From contig OY970226.1 of NCBI GenBank assembly GCA_963714065.1, forward strand, positions 1-64,000: a DNA stretch of 64,000 bases. The letters run 5' to 3'. Below, piece by piece: positions 60,742 to 64,000 of the stretch; the first letter of the stretch is position 1, and every line of letters starts with the position of its first letter. This DNA is from JAZKID01 sp963714065. Lineage in GTDB: Bacteria > Pseudomonadota > Alphaproteobacteria > Rhizobiales > UBA4765. Both the position numbers and the translations under genes were made by a program. The notes beneath the pieces were generated by a model that was not told where the DNA came from, did not search any database, and worked only from the letters and a program-made list of their open reading frames with translations.

Positions 60742-63651
60742 TTACTCCGCAGCACTCATGAGCTTGCGCTTCGGCGAAGATTTGCGGCGCGTGAGAAGAT
60801 CGCGCAGATAGCCGCCCGTATAACTCCGTTTTTCTTTCATCACCTGCTCCGGTGTGCCCTGCGCCACAACTTCGCCACCCTTGTTGCCGCCTTCGGGGCC
60901 GATATCGATGATCCAGTCGGCGGTCTTGATCACCTCTAAATTATGTTCGATCACGGCGACGGTATTGCCCGCATCCACCAGTTCGTGCAGCACCTCTAAA
61001 AGCTTGGCGACATCGTGAAAGTGCAGGCCGGTGGTGGGCTCGTCCAGTATATATAATGTGCGGCCGGTGGCGCGTTTGGAAAGCTCTTTCGCAAGCTTCA
61101 CACGCTGCGCCTCGCCGCCCGAAAGCGTGGTGGCCTGCTGGCCGACGTGAATATAGCCCAAACCTACGCGCTGCAGCGTTTCCAGAATTTTACGGATGGC
61201 GGGCACCGCCTTGAAAAATTCCAGGCCTTCGTCAACCGTCATGTCCAGCACATCGGAAATCGATTTCCCCTTGAACTGGATCTCCAGCGTTTCGCGATTG
61301 TAACGCTTGCCGTTGCAGACATCGCAGGTGACGTAGACATCTGGCAAAAAGTGCATCTCGATCTTGATGACGCCGTCGCCCTGGCAGGCTTCGCAGCGGC
61401 CGCCTTTCACGTTGAAGGAAAAACGGCCCGGCTCGTAGCCACGCGCTTTCGCCTCTGGCAGACCCGCGAACCATTCGCGAATGGGGGTGAACGCACCGGT
61501 ATAAGTGGCGGGATTGCTGCGCGGCGTGCGGCCGATGGGGGATTGATCGATATCGATGACCTTGTCGAGATTTTCGAGACCTTCCATGCCCTTGTAAGGT
61601 TCCGGGTGATCTTTCGTGTTCATCAGCTTGCGCGCCACCGCGCGATATAATGTATCGAGCAGGAAGGTGGATTTACCGGAGCCCGAAACGCCGGTCACGG
61701 CAGTGAAACAGCCGATGGGAAGTTCGGCGGAAATGTCTTTCAGGTTGTTGCCGGAAGCGCCGATGACTTTCAGGCAGCGCGCATGGCGCGGCGTACGCCG
61801 CTTTGCGGGTACATCGATGCCAAGCTCGCCGGTGAGATATTTGCCGGTTAATGAGGCCTGCGAGTTCATGATGTCTTTCGGCGCGCCCTGCGCAATAATC
61901 CGCCCGCCATGCACACCGGCAAACGGCCCGATATCGACGACATGATCGGCGGTGAGGATAGCGTCTTCATCATGCTCGACCACGATGACAGTGTTGCCGA
62001 GATCGCGCAGACGCCGCAGCGTATCGAGCAGCCGTGCATTGTCGCGCTGGTGCAGGCCGATGCTGGGCTCATCCAGCACATAAAGCACGCCCGTTAGACC
62101 GGAACCGATCTGCGAAGCAAGCCGAATGCGCTGGCTTTCGCCGCCCGATAATGTACCCGAAGCGCGAGCGAGCGTGAGATAATCGAGGCCAACATCGACA
62201 AGGAAGCGAAGCCGCTCGCGGATTTCTTTCAAAATACGCGCGGCGATCTCATTCTGCTTTTTATTGAGCTTTTTCGGCAGGGCTTCGAACCATTCATGCG
62301 CAGCGCGGACAGACATCTCCGCCGCCTCGCCGATATGTTTTTCGCCGATCCTCACGCAGAGCGCTTCGGGTTTCAGGCGATAGCCATTGCAGGTCTTGCA
62401 CGGTTTTTCCGACATATAGCGGCCGATTTCCTCACGCATCCACTCGGAATCGGTCTCCTTCCAGCGGCGCTCCAGATTGGTGACGACACCTTCGAAGGTT
62501 TTTTTCGTGTCGTAGGAGCGCATGCCGTCGTCGAAGGAAAAAGCGATCTTGTCCTCGCCGGAGCCGTAGAGGATCGTGTCCCTGGCTTTTTTCGGCAGTT
62601 TCGCCCAAGGCGTATCGAGATCGAATTTGTAATGTTTTGCCAAGCCTTCAAGCGTCTGCAGCGAATAGGGAGAGGGCGTGCGTGCCCACGGCGCAATGGC
62701 TCCCTTGCGCAGGGTGACACTCTCTTCCGGCACAATCAGCGCGGGATCGACGCTCATTTCCACGCCGAGGCCCGAACATGCGGGGCAGGCGCCGTGCGGA
62801 TTATTGAAAGAGAACAGGCGCGGCTCGATTTCCGAAATTGTGAAGCCGGAAACCGGGCAGGCGAATTTTTCGGAGAAGAGGATGCGCTTTGCTTCCTTGC
62901 CTTCTTTGGCATCAGCGAATTCCGCAATCGCCAGCCCTTCCGCCAGCTTCAGCGCGGTTTCGATTAAATCGGCGAGGCGGGTTTTCACATCCTCCTTCAC
63001 CACAACGCGATCAACCACCACTTCAAGATCGTGCTTGATTTTCTTGTCGAGTGCGGGTGCTTCCGCGATCTCGTAAAATGTGCCGTCGATCTTGACGCGC
63101 TGGAAACCTTTCTTCTGGAATTCGAGTAGTTCCTTGCGGTATTCGCCTTTACGCCCGCGCACCACAGGCGCGAGAATATAAAGCCGCGTACCCTCGGGCA
63201 GGTCCATCACGCGGTCGACCATCTGCGATACCGTCTGGCTCTCGATAGGCAGGCCGGTGGCCGGTGAATAAGGTATGCCGGTGCGTGCCCAGAGCAGGCG
63301 CATGTAATCGTAGATTTCGGTAACGGTGCCGACCGTGGAGCGCGGATTGCGCGAAGTGGTTTTCTGCTCGATGGAGATGGCGGGCGAGAGGCCATCGATC
63401 TGGTCGACATCCGGCTTCTGCATCATCTCCAAAAACTGGCGCGCATAGGCAGACAAGCTCTCCACATAGCGGCGCTGTCCTTCGGCATAGATGGTGTCGA
63501 AAGCGAGCGAGCTTTTGCCCGAGCCGGAAAGGCCCGTGAACACAATCAGCCTGTCGCGCGGCAGGTCGATGTCGACATTCTTGAGGTTATGCTCGCGCGC
63601 ACCGCGAATGCTGATCTGTTTTTGCGCCAAGACTTCTAGTTTTTTCGCCAT
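60742..63651 (-). CDS. uvrA: Excinuclease ABC subunit A
   Basis: DNA damage-recognition ATPase of nucleotide excision repair. The 969-aa protein has two ABC modules: GLSGSGKSSLAFDTIYAEG with signature LSGGESQRIRLA in the first half, and GVSGSGKSTFLLDTLY with LSGGEAQRVKLAKEL in the second. Zinc-binding Cys occur in CPVSGF, CPACSGLG and CEACQGDG, TCDVCNGKRYN. I chose the ATG at 63651 (start AKKLEVLAQKQISIRGA); the upstream frame adds seven poor residues. A LexA-type box lies about 100 bp upstream. Confidence 0.97.
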   Translation of the reverse strand: MAKKLEVLAQKQISIRGAREHNLKNVDIDLPRDRLIVFTGLSGSGKSSLAFDTIYAEGQRRYVESLSAYARQFLEMMQKPDVDQIDGLSPAISIEQKTTSRNPRSTVGTVTEIYDYMRLLWARTGIPYSPATGLPIESQTVSQMVDRVMDLPEGTRLYILAPVVRGRKGEYRKELLEFQKKGFQRVKIDGTFYEIAEAPALDKKIKHDLEVVVDRVVVKEDVKTRLADLIETALKLAEGLAIAEFADAKEGKEAKRILFSEKFACPVSGFTISEIEPRLFSFNNPHGACPACSGLGVEMSVDPALIVPEESVTLRKGAIAPWARTPSPYSLQTLEGLAKHYKFDLDTPWAKLPKKARDTILYGSGEDKIAFSFDDGMRSYDTKKTFEGVVTNLERRWKETDSEWMREEIGRYMSEKPCKTCNGYRLKPEALCVRIGEKHIGEAAEMSVRAAHEWFEALPKKLNKKQNEIAARILKEIRERLRFLVDVGLDYLTLARASGTLSGGESQRIRLASQIGSGLTGVLYVLDEPSIGLHQRDNARLLDTLRRLRDLGNTVIVVEHDEDAILTADHVVDIGPFAGVHGGRIIAQGAPKDIMNSQASLTGKYLTGELGIDVPAKRRTPRHARCLKVIGASGNNLKDISAELPIGCFTAVTGVSGSGKSTFLLDTLYRAVARKLMNTKDHPEPYKGMEGLENLDKVIDIDQSPIGRTPRSNPATYTGAFTPIREWFAGLPEAKARGYEPGRFSFNVKGGRCEACQGDGVIKIEMHFLPDVYVTCDVCNGKRYNRETLEIQFKGKSISDVLDMTVDEGLEFFKAVPAIRKILETLQRVGLGYIHVGQQATTLSGGEAQRVKLAKELSKRATGRTLYILDEPTTGLHFHDVAKLLEVLHELVDAGNTVAVIEHNLEVIKTADWIIDIGPEGGNKGGEVVAQGTPEQVMKEKRSYTGGYLRDLLTRRKSSPKRKLMSAAE

Positions 63652-63747
63652 AAAACTCCATCGCGGCCGCAAACGTCCGCAGTTACGGTGATGTCTCGCT
63701 TATATAGTGCAAGAAGCCTTCAATAACAGGCTTCAGGCCATTTTCAG

Positions 63748-63762
63748 GAACAAAGAAAGAAC
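63748..63762 (-). promoter_or_regulatory. LexA (SOS) box upstream of uvrA
   Basis: GAACAAAGAAAGAAC is an exact GAAC-N7-GAAC direct repeat (GTTC-N7-GTTC on the uvrA strand), the LexA operator form described for alphaproteobacteria. It lies 97 bp before the uvrA ATG and after the stop of the upstream gene, so it is well placed to repress uvrA. Confidence 0.75.
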
Positions 63763-63795
63763 AAATGTGCGAGTCTGTCAAGTCTCGCAGTTCAT

Positions 63796-64000
63796 TTATG
63801 AAAAGCGGCGATTAAGTTCCAGCTGGAAGGTTTCATTGATTGCCTGCTTATAATTATTAGCCAGGTCCTTGACGAAATTTTCCGTTTTGTTTCCGCCCAA
63901 CTCTGCAACCAGAGCTGTGATTTCTTGAGGGAGAATAGTATTTTTGCCTGCGCTCATAAGTTTAAAATAAAGCCGACGATAGAATTCTCCGCCAATAATT
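63796..64000 (-). CDS. 3' end of an unidentified gene (partial, right edge)
   Basis: The minus-strand frame is open from the right edge to a TAA at 63796-63798. The visible 67 residues read GGEFYRRLYFKLMSAGKN near the start, then ILPQEITALVAELGGNKTEN and end QAINETFQLELNRRF plus S. An internal ATG at 63957 could start a 53-aa protein, but the upstream frame also looks coding. No family is recognised. The uvrA LexA box lies between its stop and uvrA. Confidence 0.5.
   Translation of the reverse strand, partial: IIGGEFYRRLYFKLMSAGKNTILPQEITALVAELGGNKTENFVKDLANNYKQAINETFQLELNRRFS

Overview
The window looks like a chromosomal segment of an alphaproteobacterium of moderate GC content. The evidence is gene order: pyrE-pdxJ-acpS-lepB-rnc-era, tRNA-Leu/tig/clpP/clpX/lon, and nuoA-N followed by birA, rnj and mce. 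In addition, a GAAC-N7-GAAC site lies upstream of uvrA, which is the LexA box form typical of this class. I cannot name the genus. The fliN gene implies a motile lineage, and the gene fragment at the left edge belongs to a large MBG/YDG-repeat surface protein.

Layout: 0-1.7 kb, 3' end of the adhesin. 1.75-7.0 kb, lytic transglycosylase, dapA, smpB, a family-5 uracil-DNA glycosylase and a NYN-domain protein. 7.2-17.4 kb, rpoZ, rsh, the pyrE-to-era overlapping operon, rnd (convergent with era) and aspS. 17.4-24.3 kb, poorly characterised envelope genes: a frameshifted small membrane gene, a 682-aa exported protein, a YcbK-like M15 peptidase, a CSS-EAL signalling protein, two glycine-zipper lipoproteins and a PfpI-like protein. 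24.5-32.1 kb, tRNA-Leu and the tig-clpP-clpX-lon proteostasis block, interrupted by a TGS1-like methyltransferase and a small membrane protein; lon has a strong RpoH-type promoter candidate. 32.2-35.9 kb, an AT-richer accessory island around tRNA-Val and tRNA-Asp with an HExxH protein, a membrane protein and two related EF-hand-like proteins. 35.9-53.5 kb, the complete 14-gene complex I operon with an extra lipoprotein gene between nuoF and nuoG, then birA, rnj and mce. 53.7-60.7 kb, lipB, an isolated fliN, a divergent LemA-like pair, a second tRNA-Leu, a PPEK-repeat membrane protein and two TMEM175-type channels. 60.7-64 kb, uvrA with its LexA box and the 3' end of one more gene.

Two features run through the window. 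First, at least three families of palindromic intergenic repeats occur between genes; two 150-bp copies are near-identical in inverted orientation. Second, three genes (nuoF, the 5' end of nuoG, and a small membrane gene) show +1 frame disruptions. Because complex I is otherwise intact, sequencing or assembly error is a serious alternative to real gene decay. The most novel material is the accessory island next to tRNA-Asp, where the tRNA 3' end is partly duplicated, together with the repeat families.
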